From contig JAGRCP010000008.1 in the NCBI GenBank assembly GCA_020433455.1, positions 34,682-98,681 of the forward strand: DNA of 64,000 nt. Direction: 5' to 3'. Position 1 is the stretch's first letter, and every line of letters starts with the position of its first letter. The position numbers and the translations under genes are program-made. Below the pieces are notes generated by a model. It was not told the DNA's origin and made no database searches. It saw only the letters and a list, made by a program, of their open reading frames with translations. This document shows positions 25,105-35,065 of the stretch, in pieces. Source of the stretch: Caldilineaceae bacterium (lineage in GTDB: Bacteria; Chloroflexota; Anaerolineae; Caldilineales; Caldilineaceae).

Positions 25105-28044
25105 CTATCCGCCCCGAAAGACCAAATGGTGGCAGGGGGCCGTACCTGCCGCGCCCTGATAATGCTCCACTGCAATGCTGGGGCTGATGGGGTTGCCGGC
25201 CCCATCCAAAACCAGCACCTGAATAATTTGCGGCGTCTGGTTAACCAGCAGGAAGTCAAACATGCCCGCATCGGTTGCGCCCGCCTTGCTCACTGCTTCA
25301 AAGACGTTGCCCCATTCGTCCCGAGCCTGGACGCGGACGCCTGCTACCGGCGCTCCGTCCAGGTTGAGGATACGACCCATAATGTATTGACCAGGACAGT
25401 TGGCGTCATGCCAGACCGGCTGACTCAGGGCATAAGAGCCGGGCGCGCCGCTGAACGCCGGGCTCGGCGTGGACGCTTCAGTTGCCGCGGTTGCGTCGGC
25501 GCCGGGCGTCTCCGCTACATCCGCCACGCCGGCCGCGGCCATATCCACGACGAGTCGCACGCCCCGCTCTGCCAGGGAGGGGCTGTTGCGGATGAATTCG
25601 CCCACCCTGGCGTCAAGCTCGCTGCAAGGGCCCAGGTTCATTTGTGAGCCGTACTGCAAGGCCCAGGCCAAAGCCGAGCCTTGCTCTTCCGCCAACGAGC
25701 CGGGCCCGCTTGTAGGCCGCTGGGGGCTATTGGTTGCGTCCGTTTCCGGGCTGTTATCCGCTTCGCCTTCCGGGTTATTTTCCGTGCGGGCCAAATTGCC
25801 GGGCGGTCGCAGAAGCGTGCGGGCCAGGGCGTTATCCAGCGTGCAGAAGCCGGCCCGGCGTTGCCCGTTGCTGTCCTCGCTGTAGACCGGCGCGGCAGGA
25901 AGGTCCACAACGCTGTCGCCCAGCGGGCCCTGCTCGCCCATGGCTTCGAGCCAGCTGCGGCTAAACCACTCACCGCCTTCCCGACAGCGCACGCCGGGCG
26001 GACACTCGTCGCGTTGCTCTACATCCGGCGGCGGCGTAAATTGCCAGGCTTCATCATCCGTCTGCACGTCCAGCCGGGCCAGCAGCGCTGGATCGGCCAG
26101 AACGCCTTCCATGAAGGCGCTCCAGATGGGGGCCGCGCCGGTTACGCCGCTGGCGTTGCGCATGGGGCGGCCATCGCTGTTGCCCGCCCAGACGCCCGTT
26201 ACCAGATGGCGGGTGTAGCCTACCGTCCAGTTGTCCCGCCAGTCGGTTGTCGTGCCCGTCTTCACCGCGGCCGGCCGGCTGATGCGCAGGATGCTGTTTT
26301 CGCCGAATGCGGGGATGCGCGCCACGTTGTCGCTGAGAATATCGGTGATCTGGAAAGCCGCTGTCGGCGATACGACCGACTGGGGGGCGACCCTTGCGTA
26401 CGGAACTTGTTGCCCCAGGTTGTCGGCGATAAGACGTATGGGCGTTGCGTCGCGGTAGACGCCGCCGGCGGCCAGGGTGCGATAGGCTGAAGTCAATTCC
26501 AGCAGCGTGACTTCGCCGCCGCCCAGGGTAAGGCTCAAGCCGTACCATGTGGGGCCGCGGTTGAGGCTGACCAAGCCCATGGCCTGGGCCTGGGTCAGCA
26601 TGGACTCCACAGAGAAGGCGTCCAGCAATTTGACGGCGGGGACGTTGTAGCTGTTGGCCAGGGCCGTGCGCACGCTCACAGGGCCGTGGAAGATGCGGTC
26701 GTAATTTTGCGGACGATAGATGTCGTCCGCCGCACCCGTTTCGGCCACGCGGTAGCGCACCGGCGTATCCCAAATGACGCTGGCCGGACTGATGCGGTTT
26801 TGGTCCAGCGCCGCGGCATAGAGGATGGGCTTGATCGCACTGCCGGGCTGGCGCGGGCTTACGGCGACGTTCACCTGACCGGCAATGGCCTGATTGTTGA
26901 AGTCCGCGCTGCCCACCATGACCAGAATCTCGCCGCTTGCGGGCGCCATGGCGACCAGCGCCGCGTTGGAGAGATCGTACTGGGGCTGAAGCTCCGTAAC
27001 TTTTGTCGCCACAATCTCCTGGGCCAGGTCCTGCAGGGCGATGTCCAGGGTGGTGTAAATGCTCCAGCCGGATCGGCGGGTAAAGCCGTCGCCGTATTGG
27101 GCGTCCAGGGTCTCAATGACGTACTGGACAAAATGGGGCGCGCGCTCAACCTTGATCCCGGCGTCGCCCGCCGGCGTGATCTCCTGGGCAAACGCCGCGT
27201 CGGCTTCCTCTATGCTCAGATAGCCGTGGCGGACCATGAGGTCCAGCACCAGGCGCTGGCGCGTGCGGGCGGCTTCAAAATGGGTGTAGGGATTCAGGTT
27301 TGCCGGCTGTTGGGGAATGCCGGCCATGAGCGTGGCTTCGGCCAGAGTCAGCTCGGCCGCGGACTTGCCGAAATAGGCCTGAGCCGCGGCCTCGGGGCCA
27401 TAGGTAAGCTGGCCGTAATTAAGCAGGTTCAGGTACATCTCCAGCAGTTCATTTTTGCTGTACAGGCGCGTCAATTCCTGGGCCAGCGCCGCTTCCCGGG
27501 CCTTGCGGTCGAAAGATTGGTCAAAGCGATCGTCGGGCGGCAGAAAGAGATTGCGCGCCAACTGCATGGTGATGGTGCTGGCGCCGGAGACCACATCGCC
27601 TTCCTGGGCGTTTTGGAGCAGAGCGCCCGCGATCCGCCGCGGATCGATGCCGGGATTGCGGAAAAAAGATGAGTCTTCCGTGGCGATGGTTGCGTCAATG
27701 AGGTAGGGGGATATGCGTTCCAGCGGAACCCACGTGCGCCGTCCCTCATCCCAAAGCTCGGCCAATAACGTTCCGTTGCGGTCATAGATGCGCGTTGTCT
27801 GAAAAAGGCGCGGCTCGGGTCCCGGCTGATAGCGGCGCAAGTAATTTTCTACCGCATACATGGGTTCGGCTGCCGCGCGCTCGCCCAGGCTATTGCTGAG
27901 AAGCGCCTGCTGCGCCGCGCTTTGGCCGGCAACGCCGATGGTTACGACTCGCTGGGGGGTGCATGCGGTCAGAAACAGGACCAGCGCCAGACCGAGGGGA
28001 AAGGTCGTCCGACCGCGCAATAAGGGGATACGGGTAAATTTCAC
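25105..28044 (-). CDS. Bifunctional penicillin-binding protein (class A, 1C-like) with lipobox and C-terminal extension
   Basis: Polymerises and cross-links peptidoglycan outside the membrane. The 979 residues contain a GT51 glycosyltransferase domain (catalytic Glu123 in ATEDSSFFRNPGIDPRR; GASTITMQLARNLFLPP at about 154-170) and a transpeptidase with SAIK (Ser402), SYN (465-467) and KTGTT (595-599). Unusually, the N-terminus ends in a lipobox-like LTAC (Cys28) rather than a plain membrane anchor. The region 680-880 is Pro/Asn-rich and ends in a small beta domain (GRILNLDGAPVAGVRVQARD onwards) resembling carboxypeptidase-regulatory-like domains. It is the first gene of an apparent pair with the three-module protein. 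Confidence 0.94.
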   Translation of the reverse strand: MKFTRIPLLRGRTTFPLGLALVLFLTACTPQRVVTIGVAGQSAAQQALLSNSLGERAAAEPMYAVENYLRRYQPGPEPRLFQTTRIYDRNGTLLAELWDEGRRTWVPLERISPYLIDATIATEDSSFFRNPGIDPRRIAGALLQNAQEGDVVSGASTITMQLARNLFLPPDDRFDQSFDRKAREAALAQELTRLYSKNELLEMYLNLLNYGQLTYGPEAAAQAYFGKSAAELTLAEATLMAGIPQQPANLNPYTHFEAARTRQRLVLDLMVRHGYLSIEEADAAFAQEITPAGDAGIKVERAPHFVQYVIETLDAQYGDGFTRRSGWSIYTTLDIALQDLAQEIVATKVTELQPQYDLSNAALVAMAPASGEILVMVGSADFNNQAIAGQVNVAVSPRQPGSAIKPILYAAALDQNRISPASVIWDTPVRYRVAETGAADDIYRPQNYDRIFHGPVSVRTALANSYNVPAVKLLDAFSVESMLTQAQAMGLVSLNRGPTWYGLSLTLGGGEVTLLELTSAYRTLAAGGVYRDATPIRLIADNLGQQVPYARVAPQSVVSPTAAFQITDILSDNVARIPAFGENSILRISRPAAVKTGTTTDWRDNWTVGYTRHLVTGVWAGNSDGRPMRNASGVTGAAPIWSAFMEGVLADPALLARLDVQTDDEAWQFTPPPDVEQRDECPPGVRCREGGEWFSRSWLEAMGEQGPLGDSVVDLPAAPVYSEDSNGQRRAGFCTLDNALARTLLRPPGNLARTENNPEGEADNSPETDATNSPQRPTSGPGSLAEEQGSALAWALQYGSQMNLGPCSELDARVGEFIRNSPSLAERGVRLVVDMAAAGVADVAETPGADATAATEASTPSPAFSGAPGSYALSQPVWHDANCPGQYIMGRILNLDGAPVAGVRVQARDEWGNVFEAVSKAGATDAGMFDFLLVNQTPQIIQVLVLDGAGNPISPSIAVEHYQGAAGTAPCHHLVFRGG

Positions 28045-28360
28045 AGTTGCTCTATCTTCTGCTCTGTCTTATTTTGTCCGGACAGCGTAAGGTCTAACCG
28101 GATCTCTCATCTCGAGGGTCGCTGGATGTATGAGGCGTACGTTATGCCGGCTGCCGAGTAGAATTACGGATTGGGGTTACTCATTCGGCAACCGGCTGAA
28201 TTCCGGAAGAGCCCACACCCATTCAGACGTATAAGCAGGTTATTTGGTTTCACCCAATGTTGCGGCAATCCGCGCGCTTTGCATTAACTCGGGTCGTTGC
28301 AGAAAGATGAGCGTCCTGGCGAGAGCGTTTCCCTGCGGCGGCCCATGGCGCGAATAACAA
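28045..28360. other. Intergenic region upstream of the penicillin-binding protein gene
   Basis: No gene is supported here. An imperfect hairpin (about 28152-28196) pairs TGCCGAGTA with TTACTCATTCGGCA-like bases. The region should hold the promoter of the penicillin-binding protein gene (minus). The terminator of tRNA-Cys lies at its right edge. Confidence 0.35.
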
Positions 28361-28393
28361 AGAGCCAATCGCCTGAATGCTGCGATTGGCTCT
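28361..28393 (-). terminator. Intrinsic terminator of the tRNA-Cys gene
   Basis: AGAGCCAATCGC (28361-28372) pairs with 28382-28393 around a 9-nt loop. On the minus strand a T-rich tail (TTTGTTATT) follows the stem. It is 58 bp past the 3' end of tRNA-Cys. Confidence 0.8.
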
Positions 28394-28450
28394 CGGATAT
28401 AGTATCATCTTTGACGCTGAGCAGATGCATCAGCAGGTCGGAAGTTAAGG

Positions 28451-28521
<71 letters not shown>

Positions 28522-28532
28522 TGAATTCGGAC

Positions 28533-28561
28533 ATGGTAGCAGCGGGGCGGCGGAATGTCAA
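28533..28561 (-). promoter_or_regulatory. Sigma-70-type promoter of tRNA-Cys
   Basis: On the minus strand TTGACA (28561-28556) is followed after 17 bp by TACCAT (28538-28533). It is 11 bp upstream of the tRNA 5' end. The -35 box is perfect and the -10 box is moderate. Confidence 0.65.
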
Positions 28562-28609
28562 ATTATAGGCCGTTTTTTTATACGTATTACCCCAACACGG
28601 AAGGCCTTT

Positions 28610-28981
28610 ATGGCGCCTGAGCAGAAGACTGTCAGAGATCAAATTTATTATTGTGACCATTGCGGCATCAGCTTTCTCTGGTCGCAGGAAGAGCAGCGGC
28701 AGGACCATGTCAAGCCCCGCCTTTGCCCCGGTTGTCGCTATTCCCTGCCGGCGCCGGAGCGCACGCGGGGGCTTGTGAAGTGGTATAACCGGCGTAAGCG
28801 TTACGGCTTTATTACGCGTGATGAAGGAGACGCTCTCTTCGTACATGGATCGGCGTTGCAGGATGCGCGCCATTTAGAGCCGGGCGATCTGGTTGAGTTT
28901 GCTGTAGGCCAGGACGACAAAGGCGCGCATGCCGAGGCAGTGAGCGTGCTTCAGCGTGCACCGGGAGAGGGAGAAGCGTGA
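28610..28981 (+). CDS. Zinc-ribbon / cold-shock domain protein
   Basis: A 123-residue nucleic-acid-binding protein. A zinc-ribbon-like domain at the N-terminus has two CxxC pairs (YYCDHCG and [10 protein letters not shown], about 15-46). It is followed by a cold-shock domain with [20 protein letters not shown] (RNP1, about 54-73) and ALFVHGSAL (RNP2-like, about 75-83). ATG at 28610 is chosen because it gives the domain start directly; an open frame reaching further upstream would run through the tRNA-Cys region. CspA-type domains bind single-stranded RNA or DNA. The stop overlaps the 3' end of the convergent glycosyltransferase gene by 31 bp. Confidence 0.85.
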   Translation: MAPEQKTVRDQIYYCDHCGISFLWSQEEQRQDHVKPRLCPGCRYSLPAPERTRGLVKWYNRRKRYGFITRDEGDALFVHGSALQDARHLEPGDLVEFAVGQDDKGAHAEAVSVLQRAPGEGEA

Positions 28982-30183
28982 ATTTGCCCTTGTTCGGTCC
29001 GCCTGGCCGAGCGAGCCGAAAGCGTACTGAAGAGATCATCATAGCGCCGGGCAACGGTTTGCCAGTCGAAGCGGGTTGTCACGTGGGTGCGGAGTGAGGC
29101 GGGCGCGCGGCGGGGCATGAGCAGGCGCTGCCGGGCCAGGGCGAACAGCTCGTCTTCATCCGCGTAGAGGCAGGCCGGGTGCAGCGTCGGCGGAATCAAC
29201 TCGGGATAGCTGAGGCGGTTGGGCAAGAGCGGAAGGGCGCCCCCGGCAATTGCCTCCAGAACGCTCACGCCGAAAAATTCGTGATCGGCGGCGCTGATGA
29301 CCAGGTCAGCCCGGCGCAGGAGCGCGACGTACTCCTCACGTCGCGCCAGATAGCCCCAGTGGTCGATGGCGCCGGCCAGGCGCCTGCGGGCCTGCTCAAA
29401 CTCTTTGGGTACGTTACGAAAATTTTCACCGGCCACGGCCAGGCGGAAGGACATTCCTTCGGCTTGCAGACGATAGAGCAGGTTGAAAAACTTTTCGGGC
29501 CGCTTGTCGTATTCCCACCGCTGGTTCCACAGAATAAGGGGCGCCGTCTTTTCCCGCGGCGGTGCAGCGTTATCAGCGTCTGTCTTGTAATCGGCGATGG
29601 CCTTTGCGTTGATCCCCACCGGCAGCACCCGGCTCTTATCCGCCGCTTGATTGATCAACCCAAGCTGGTTGTAGTCGGGAAAGTGCTTGAGCAGGCGCGG
29701 TAATTCGTCGAACCAGCTTTCCCGGTGATAGCGGCTGTTAAACAGGATGACGTCGGCGCAAAGCTGGCTGAGCCAGTTGATCATGGCGTAAGTGAAGTCT
29801 TGCTTCTCGCCGGGGCGCCACGGGTAGGTAAGCTGGTTTTCGTGCATGTAGAGGACCAGGGGCGTATCCGCCGGCAGCCGCTTGCGCACCAGGCCCAGCC
29901 ATGCCGGCAGGTTGACCATGTCCGTGGCCAGGACCATATCCGGGCGCTCGCCCGCGGCCAGCCGGGCATTGGCCTGGGCGGCCAGCTCGATTGCGCCGCC
30001 CTGCATCCGCCACTTCCAAAAGCGGCCGGCCAGGGTCAATAGCTCGACGCAATGACGGCTGTGGCGGCGGTAGCCTTCCGCCCAGGCCCGATGGCTGCCG
30101 GTATGATAAGGCGAAAGCAGCCAAATGGTCTTCTGGGCCGGCGATGGCGGGGGTGATAATGGGGAAGGTAAAGGAACGCTCAT
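28951..30183 (-). CDS. DUF3524 glycosyltransferase, bacterial relative of tRNA-queuosine mannosyltransferase (QTMAN/GTDC1)
   Basis: A 410-residue GT-B glycosyltransferase. The start at 30183 ([12 protein letters not shown]) is preferred over an in-frame extension of 60 residues. Residues about 18-190 match the DUF3524 N-terminal domain: [89 protein letters not shown]. The C-terminal half has the GT4 nucleotide-sugar site ([20 protein letters not shown]). The eukaryotic family member adds mannose to queuosine-34 of tRNA-Asp. The same chemistry here is inference. No queuosine biosynthesis gene lies in the window. Confidence 0.85.
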   Translation of the reverse strand: MSVPLPSPLSPPPSPAQKTIWLLSPYHTGSHRAWAEGYRRHSRHCVELLTLAGRFWKWRMQGGAIELAAQANARLAAGERPDMVLATDMVNLPAWLGLVRKRLPADTPLVLYMHENQLTYPWRPGEKQDFTYAMINWLSQLCADVILFNSRYHRESWFDELPRLLKHFPDYNQLGLINQAADKSRVLPVGINAKAIADYKTDADNAAPPREKTAPLILWNQRWEYDKRPEKFFNLLYRLQAEGMSFRLAVAGENFRNVPKEFEQARRRLAGAIDHWGYLARREEYVALLRRADLVISAADHEFFGVSVLEAIAGGALPLLPNRLSYPELIPPTLHPACLYADEDELFALARQRLLMPRRAPASLRTHVTTRFDWQTVARRYDDLFSTLSARSARRTEQGQIHASPSPGAR

Positions 30184-30286
30184 GGCGTCATGGTACCATA
30201 GATCGGTTTGCAAAGTTGTCTTCCTCTTTGGGCCGTAAATTTTTTGGCCGCCCACAGCGTCTGTGCTAGACTGCACGGTGGTTTGT

Positions 30287-30343
30287 AACGAGGGCTCCCT
30301 CTGCGGCGCCCTCGTTGTTTTCTGCTCCCAGGACGGTCCTGGG
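30287..30343 (+). promoter_or_regulatory. Two hairpins in the rpsF leader, candidate S6/S18 control site
   Basis: Hairpin 1 pairs AACGAGGGC (30287-30295) with 30308-30316. Hairpin 2 pairs CCCAGGA (30327-30333) with TCCTGGG (30337-30343) around a CGG loop. Both lie in the leader 30-90 bp before the rpsF start. Many bacteria have an rpsF leader bound by the S6:S18 complex. Whether this one has the same binding motif cannot be judged by eye. Hairpin 1 is followed by GTTTTCT and could also attenuate. Confidence 0.4.
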
Positions 30344-30375
30344 GGCGTCTCCATGGAAAGCAAAAGGAGTTTTCA

Positions 30376-30684
30376 GTGAGTGAGCAAGGTAAAGCAGTCC
30401 ACGAGTATGAGCTGGTCTACATCATCCAGCCCGAAATAAGTGAGGATGACCTCGCCGGCCTGAACCTGCGCGTCACCAACCTCATCGCCGCGCAGAGCGG
30501 TACGGTGACGGGAAGTGAGCTGTGGGGCAAGCGAGCGCTCGCCTATCCGATTCAGAATAAGTTTGAGGGTCACTACGTCTTGCAGCGCTTCCAGATGGAT
30601 CCGGCCGGCACGGGGGAGTTGGAGCGCTTGCTCCGCTTCTCGGAAGATGTGCTGCGCTATCTGGTCATTCGTACCGACGAATAG
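30376..30684 (+). CDS. rpsF: Ribosomal protein S6
   Basis: Small-subunit protein S6, partner of S18 on the 30S platform. The 102 residues begin at GTG 30376, after AAAAGGAG at normal distance. Family stretches are YELVYIIQPEISEDDLAGLN, GTVTGSELWGKRALAYPIQN (about 37-56) and EGHYVLQRFQMDPAGTGELE (about 58-77). rpsR follows after 178 bp. The single-strand binding protein gene often found between rpsF and rpsR is absent. Confidence 0.97.
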   Translation: MSEQGKAVHEYELVYIIQPEISEDDLAGLNLRVTNLIAAQSGTVTGSELWGKRALAYPIQNKFEGHYVLQRFQMDPAGTGELERLLRFSEDVLRYLVIRTDE

Positions 30685-30815
30685 CCTGCACAGTTTGAGC
30701 ATGCAGCTTAAGAATCCGGATCGATTCTCAAGCCAATTTCGGGTCTGTAAGATTTGATGGGAGCGTCTTCGCCCCGCAATCGAGCAGAGAAATCCCAATT
30801 TCTGTTTGAATAGTT

Positions 30816-30852
30816 ATCTGAATAAACAGTGATCTGAATAGCGATCTGAATA
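30816..30852 (+). repeat. Three short direct repeats before rpsR
   Basis: ATCTGAATA occurs at 30816-30824, 30832-30840 and 30844-30852, with a degenerate TTTGAATA just before them. The last copy runs into the ribosome binding site (AAGGAG) of rpsR. The meaning is unknown: a slippage product or a binding site. Confidence 0.6.
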
Positions 30853-30862
30853 AGGAGTAAGC

Positions 30863-31345
30863 ATGAGCGAGCAAGTAAATCCTACCGGCGAGGAAATCGA
30901 AGAGACCGTCGTTGAGGTTGAAGAAGTTAGTGAAAACGAAGCCCCCGGGAAAGGCGCGCCAAAGACCGCGGCAAAAGGGAGGGGCGCCAACTATGGTGAC
31001 GACGATGAAGACGAATATGATTTCAGCGAATACGATGAATACGAGGCGGATGATGACTTTAACGTCCGTGAGGTAGACGGCCCGGCCCTGTATGCGCCCC
31101 GCCAGAAGCGCGGTCGCAATCAGCGCATCGGCAATGACGTCAAGCTTGAGGATATCAACTACAAGCGCGTTGCGATCCTGACCCGCTTCCTGGATCCCCG
31201 GGGACGGATTCTTTCCCGGCGTAAGACTCGGGTCAGCGCCAAGATTCAGCGCCGCGCGGCCAAGGAGATCAAGCGGGCCCGGCATCTGGCCCTGCTGCCC
31301 TACACGGCCGATCAAACCCGCATTACGCGCAAGCGCAGCAGGTAG
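30863..31345 (+). CDS. rpsR: Ribosomal protein S18 with an acidic N-terminal extension
   Basis: Small-subunit protein S18. Usual bacterial S18 is about 75-80 residues; this one has 160. The C-terminal part (about 85-160) is a normal S18: [40 protein letters not shown] and [20 protein letters not shown]. The N-terminal 80 residues are unusual: [23 protein letters not shown] Glu-rich sequence, a Lys/Ala stretch (about 30-45), then an Asp/Glu/Tyr block (about 49-72). ATG at 30863 is preceded by AAGGAG, so the extension is read in frame. The PPIase gene follows after 8 bp in the same operon. Confidence 0.93.
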   Translation: MSEQVNPTGEEIEETVVEVEEVSENEAPGKGAPKTAAKGRGANYGDDDEDEYDFSEYDEYEADDDFNVREVDGPALYAPRQKRGRNQRIGNDVKLEDINYKRVAILTRFLDPRGRILSRRKTRVSAKIQRRAAKEIKRARHLALLPYTADQTRITRKRSR

Positions 31346-31353
31346 GCCGCACT

Positions 31354-32943
31354 ATGGCCAAAAAGAAGCATAAGCGAGAAGAGGAAAAACTTGTCCGCGA
31401 GGAGACGCGCAAGGAAGCGCGTCTACGCGCGAAAGACAGGGAGCGCAACCGGAAGCTCTTCCTGGGCGTGGGCGTAACGCTGGCGCTGGCGACTGTAATC
31501 GTGCTGGCGGGACTGATTGCCGAATTCCTGATCAAGCCCAATCGCGCTGCGATCAGGGTCGGCGATACCGAGGTTGTGACCAGAGACTTCCAGAAACGGG
31601 CGCGCTTTGAGGAAAATCAACTGCTGAATCAGCTGATTCAGTATCAACAGTTAGAGACTCAGTTTGGCGGTCAGGGCATCTTTACCACCCAAATCAATCA
31701 GCTTCAGGCAACTCTTTCCAGCCCCTTTGCGCTGGGCGCCGATGTGTTGGATAAGCTGATTGAGCAAGAGGTGATCGCCCAGGCCGCGGCCGAACAGGGC
31801 GTTGAGGTAACCGACGCCGAGATCGATGAAGCCCTGCGGGAGGAAGTTGCCGCATCGGAGGGTGCGGTGACGGAAGTCCAGGCTACCGCCACCGCGGAAG
31901 CCGCAACGGAAGCTACTGCGACCGCGGCGCTGTGGACGCCTACGCCCACCGCTACGCCCGATCCCAGTGCGGTCATCAGCGATACTGCCGCCATCACCGA
32001 TGTCGTCGAGCTGCCCACGCCCGCGCCCCAGCCTACCCGACCGCTGCTGGACGCGACCCTCTATACGGAAGGTCTTACGGCGCTGGAGACGAATCTGGAC
32101 CAAGTCGCGGGGATGAGCGTAGATGATTATCGGGAGATCGTCGGGGCTCGTCTCCTGCGCGACAAAATGGAAGAGATCGTCGCGTCCGAGGAAGTGACCC
32201 CCACCGAGGAACAGGTCCATGCCCGCCATATTCTGGTGCGCATTATCGAGCCGCCGGCGGAAACGCTCATCGAGCCCGTCACGGGGGCGCTGACAGAGAC
32301 GGTTACGGGATTGATTACAGAGACGATTGCGCCGACTATAACGGAACTTCTCTCCGTGACGGAACCTCTCTCTGATACGGAAGTTCTTTCCGCGACAGAG
32401 GCCGTTTCGGCTACGGAAGCCATTTCCGCAACCGAGGCCATTACGGATGCCCAGACGCCTGCCTCGATGCCTTCCGCGGCTGAACCGGAGGCACGGGATA
32501 GCGCCGCTGCCAAGGCGTTGGCCGAAGAGTTGCGTCAGCGCATTCTGGACGGCGAGGACTTCGCGGTTCTGGCGGCCGAGTACAGCGATGATACCGGCAG
32601 TGCGGCCGAGGGTGGCGATTTGGGCTGGTTTAGCCGGGGGGCAATGGTGGCGCCTTTTGAAGAGGCTGCCTTCAGCCTGGAGCCGGGCGAAATCAGCGAG
32701 CCGATTGAAACCCAGTTCGGTTGGCACATCATCCAGGTCATCGAAAAGGATGACGCTCGTCCCAAGGATGAAAATACGCTCCAGCAGGAGTCGGCCATTG
32801 CGTTTGATGGGTGGCTTCAGGCTCGCATTGCCGAGACTGACATCCAGCGGCCGGATAACCTAACCGCTCTGCTGCCCAGCGATATTGGTCGAGGTCTGCT
32901 GAACCAGCCGGTCAACCCGATTTTACCCACGCCTATCCAGTAA
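31354..32943 (+). CDS. Membrane-anchored parvulin-type peptidyl-prolyl isomerase with low-complexity insertion
   Basis: An extracytoplasmic folding factor of the PrsA/SurA type, 529 residues. A Lys/Arg/Glu-rich cytoplasmic N-terminus (1-33) precedes one transmembrane helix (about 34-58). A SurA/PrsA-like N-domain (about 65-165) is followed by a Thr/Ala/Pro-rich stretch (170-230). The parvulin domain starts at [10 protein letters not shown] (288-297), is interrupted by about 85 Thr/Glu-rich residues (299-385), and resumes with [40 protein letters not shown] and [16 protein letters not shown] (451-466). The catalytic-core residues are kept. It starts 8 bp after rpsR. Confidence 0.9.
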   Translation: MAKKKHKREEEKLVREETRKEARLRAKDRERNRKLFLGVGVTLALATVIVLAGLIAEFLIKPNRAAIRVGDTEVVTRDFQKRARFEENQLLNQLIQYQQLETQFGGQGIFTTQINQLQATLSSPFALGADVLDKLIEQEVIAQAAAEQGVEVTDAEIDEALREEVAASEGAVTEVQATATAEAATEATATAALWTPTPTATPDPSAVISDTAAITDVVELPTPAPQPTRPLLDATLYTEGLTALETNLDQVAGMSVDDYREIVGARLLRDKMEEIVASEEVTPTEEQVHARHILVRIIEPPAETLIEPVTGALTETVTGLITETIAPTITELLSVTEPLSDTEVLSATEAVSATEAISATEAITDAQTPASMPSAAEPEARDSAAAKALAEELRQRILDGEDFAVLAAEYSDDTGSAAEGGDLGWFSRGAMVAPFEEAAFSLEPGEISEPIETQFGWHIIQVIEKDDARPKDENTLQQESAIAFDGWLQARIAETDIQRPDNLTALLPSDIGRGLLNQPVNPILPTPIQ

Positions 32944-32997
32944 ATTACGGAGCAGGTCGGCCGGATGTGAAATCCGGGCCGTTACATAAAATCACAT

Positions 32998-33039
32998 AAA
33001 AAGAGGGGGATGCTTCACCGGAAGCATCCCCCTCTTTTT
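32998..33039. terminator. Bidirectional intrinsic terminator
   Basis: AAAAAGAGGGGGATGCTTC (32998-33016) pairs perfectly with 33021-33039 around a 4-nt loop (ACCG), with A- and T-runs on the flanks. It separates the convergent PPIase and amylosucrase genes. Confidence 0.93.
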
Positions 33040-33064
33040 GATTGACGTCAATCTATTCCTCGAA

Positions 33065-35035
33065 CTATTCTTCGGCAATCAGCCACAATACCTGATAAGG
33101 CTCCAGATAGACGCGCTCTTCGTGCAAAATAAAGGGGCGGTCGCTAATGAGATCGTGAAAGTGGTAGGCCAGGCCGTAGAGGCGCAATTCGTTGGTGGTA
33201 ACGCGTTGGCCCTGCTCCGAAAAGTTGACGATGACGAGAATGCGCTGGGCGTTACTTTCCATATCATTGCTGCGTACATAGGCGAAAACCGCGTCGGAGC
33301 CCACGTCCACGACGCGCATGTCGCTGCCGCCGAAGCCGGGCGTGCCCTTGCGCAGCATAATGAGGCGCTGCAGGGCCTGGTAGATGCGCCCCTCCACCGT
33401 TTCGGCAGCATGGCGGCGGGCTATCTTCTCCCAGTCCGTGGCCGGACGATGGACCCAGCGACTGTCATCGGCCTTGGCCGGGTCGCGCCGATAGCTGTAG
33501 TCGTTGAGCGTGCCCACTTCGTCGCCCAGATACAAAAGCGGGATGCCGCCAATGCTGAGGATGACCGCGTGAAGCAGGAGAATGCGCCGCACGGCCAGTT
33601 CCACTTCCGCCGCGTTATTCTCTTGCAACCCCCGCTCCAGCCCTGCCAGAGACGCCAGCGTGCCCGAGATGCGGGCGTCGCCGGTGCGGGGATTCTCCTG
33701 AAAGGGGACGCCCCGGGCAAAGCTGCCGTCAAAGCGGCCGGTGTAATAGGCATTCAGAAAGCGGCGGTGATCGTACCCGTTGATACCCAGCGCGCCGGCA
33801 TCGCCGTCGTCAAAGGTCCAGCCGATGTCATCGTGGACGCGGACGTAATTGATCCATGCACAGCCAGGAGGAATCTGGAAGCGATAGCTCATGGACTGGC
33901 GCAGAAGGCGCACCTCCCGGGTGGCCAGGCTGTTCCACAGCAGGGCCATGAGCAGGGGATTGTAGGAAAGTTGGCATTCGTCCAGGCTGATGTAACGATT
34001 TACCTCATCAGGATGGACGATAGCCTCAGACTTGAAGAGCAGCGAAGGTGCAGCAATGCGCACTAAGGCGTTAAAGGCCTGGATCAGGAGATGGGCCTCG
34101 GGCAGACTTTCTGATGTCGTGCCCATGCGCTTCCAGGTAAAGGCCAGCGCATCCAGACGCAACACCTCCGTCCCCATGTTGGCCAGGAAAAGCATCTCGC
34201 CCGCCATTTCGCGGAAAACGTTGGGGTTGCGATAGTTTAAGTCCCACTGGAACGAGTTGAAGGTGGTCCAGACCCAGCGGTCAATCTCCGGCTTATAGGT
34301 AAATGAACCGGGATGCTGATCCGGGAATATTTCGCGCAGGGATTGGTCGAATTGGTCGGGAATGGTCCGGTCCGGGAAGAAAAAATAGTATTCTTCGTAA
34401 TCCGGATCGCCCGTTTTGGCGGCCTCGGCCCAGCGGTGATCGTCGGCGGTGTGGTTGAAAATAAAGTCCAGCGCCAGGCTGATGCCCGCGTCGCGCAGGT
34501 CCGCAGTCAGCGCGCTCAGGTCTTCCATGGAGCCCAGTTCGGCGCTTACTTCCCGGTAGTCGCTCACGGCGTAGCCGCCGTCATTGTCGCCCGGCGGCGA
34601 GCGGAAGAGGGGCATGAGGTGCAGATAGGTGACGCCCAGCTCCTGGAAATAGGGGATTTTGGCCCGCACGCCCTGTAAATCTCCGGCAAAGAGGTCTACG
34701 TAGCAGACCGCCCCCATCATTTCCGACGCGAGATACCAGGCGGGATCGGCTTCGCGTGCTGCGTCCAGTTGTTTGAGGTCCGCCGGCCGATCCAGCCAGG
34801 ATTGGGCGGCCAAAGCGAGTACGCGCTCCAGGTGATAGAAGAAATCGTAGCGCTCCCCGTGAAGCGTGACCAGCAGGCGAAAGAGGCGGGGGAAGTGCTC
34901 CGCCAGCCGCCGCCGGAAATCGACCCACGCGGGACTTGCCGTTTCTGCGGCAAATTCCGCCTCCAGGCGCGGCAGCAGGCGCGCCAGTGAACGTCGGGCC
35001 TCCAGATCAATTTTTTGTACATCAATTGCGGGCAT
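33065..35035 (-). CDS. Amylosucrase (GH13)
   Basis: Transfers glucose from sucrose to an alpha-1,4-glucan, releasing fructose; sucrose hydrolysis and isomers are side reactions. The 656 residues match the amylosucrase length and layout: an all-helical N-domain (about 1-90), then the GH13 barrel. Visible are [54 protein letters not shown], the nucleophile in [18 protein letters not shown], the acid/base Glu in LLFKSEAIV, and [20 protein letters not shown]. The C-terminal beta domain ends [12 protein letters not shown]. The N-terminal domain and [19 protein letters not shown] distinguish it from ordinary alpha-amylases. No signal peptide is present, so it is cytoplasmic. Sucrose phosphorylase and trehalose synthase are less likely. 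Confidence 0.92.
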   Translation of the reverse strand: MPAIDVQKIDLEARRSLARLLPRLEAEFAAETASPAWVDFRRRLAEHFPRLFRLLVTLHGERYDFFYHLERVLALAAQSWLDRPADLKQLDAAREADPAWYLASEMMGAVCYVDLFAGDLQGVRAKIPYFQELGVTYLHLMPLFRSPPGDNDGGYAVSDYREVSAELGSMEDLSALTADLRDAGISLALDFIFNHTADDHRWAEAAKTGDPDYEEYYFFFPDRTIPDQFDQSLREIFPDQHPGSFTYKPEIDRWVWTTFNSFQWDLNYRNPNVFREMAGEMLFLANMGTEVLRLDALAFTWKRMGTTSESLPEAHLLIQAFNALVRIAAPSLLFKSEAIVHPDEVNRYISLDECQLSYNPLLMALLWNSLATREVRLLRQSMSYRFQIPPGCAWINYVRVHDDIGWTFDDGDAGALGINGYDHRRFLNAYYTGRFDGSFARGVPFQENPRTGDARISGTLASLAGLERGLQENNAAEVELAVRRILLLHAVILSIGGIPLLYLGDEVGTLNDYSYRRDPAKADDSRWVHRPATDWEKIARRHAAETVEGRIYQALQRLIMLRKGTPGFGGSDMRVVDVGSDAVFAYVRSNDMESNAQRILVIVNFSEQGQRVTTNELRLYGLAYHFHDLISDRPFILHEERVYLEPYQVLWLIAEE

Positions 35036-35065
35036 ATGAGGTCCTTAGCATAGATGGGTGGTTAC

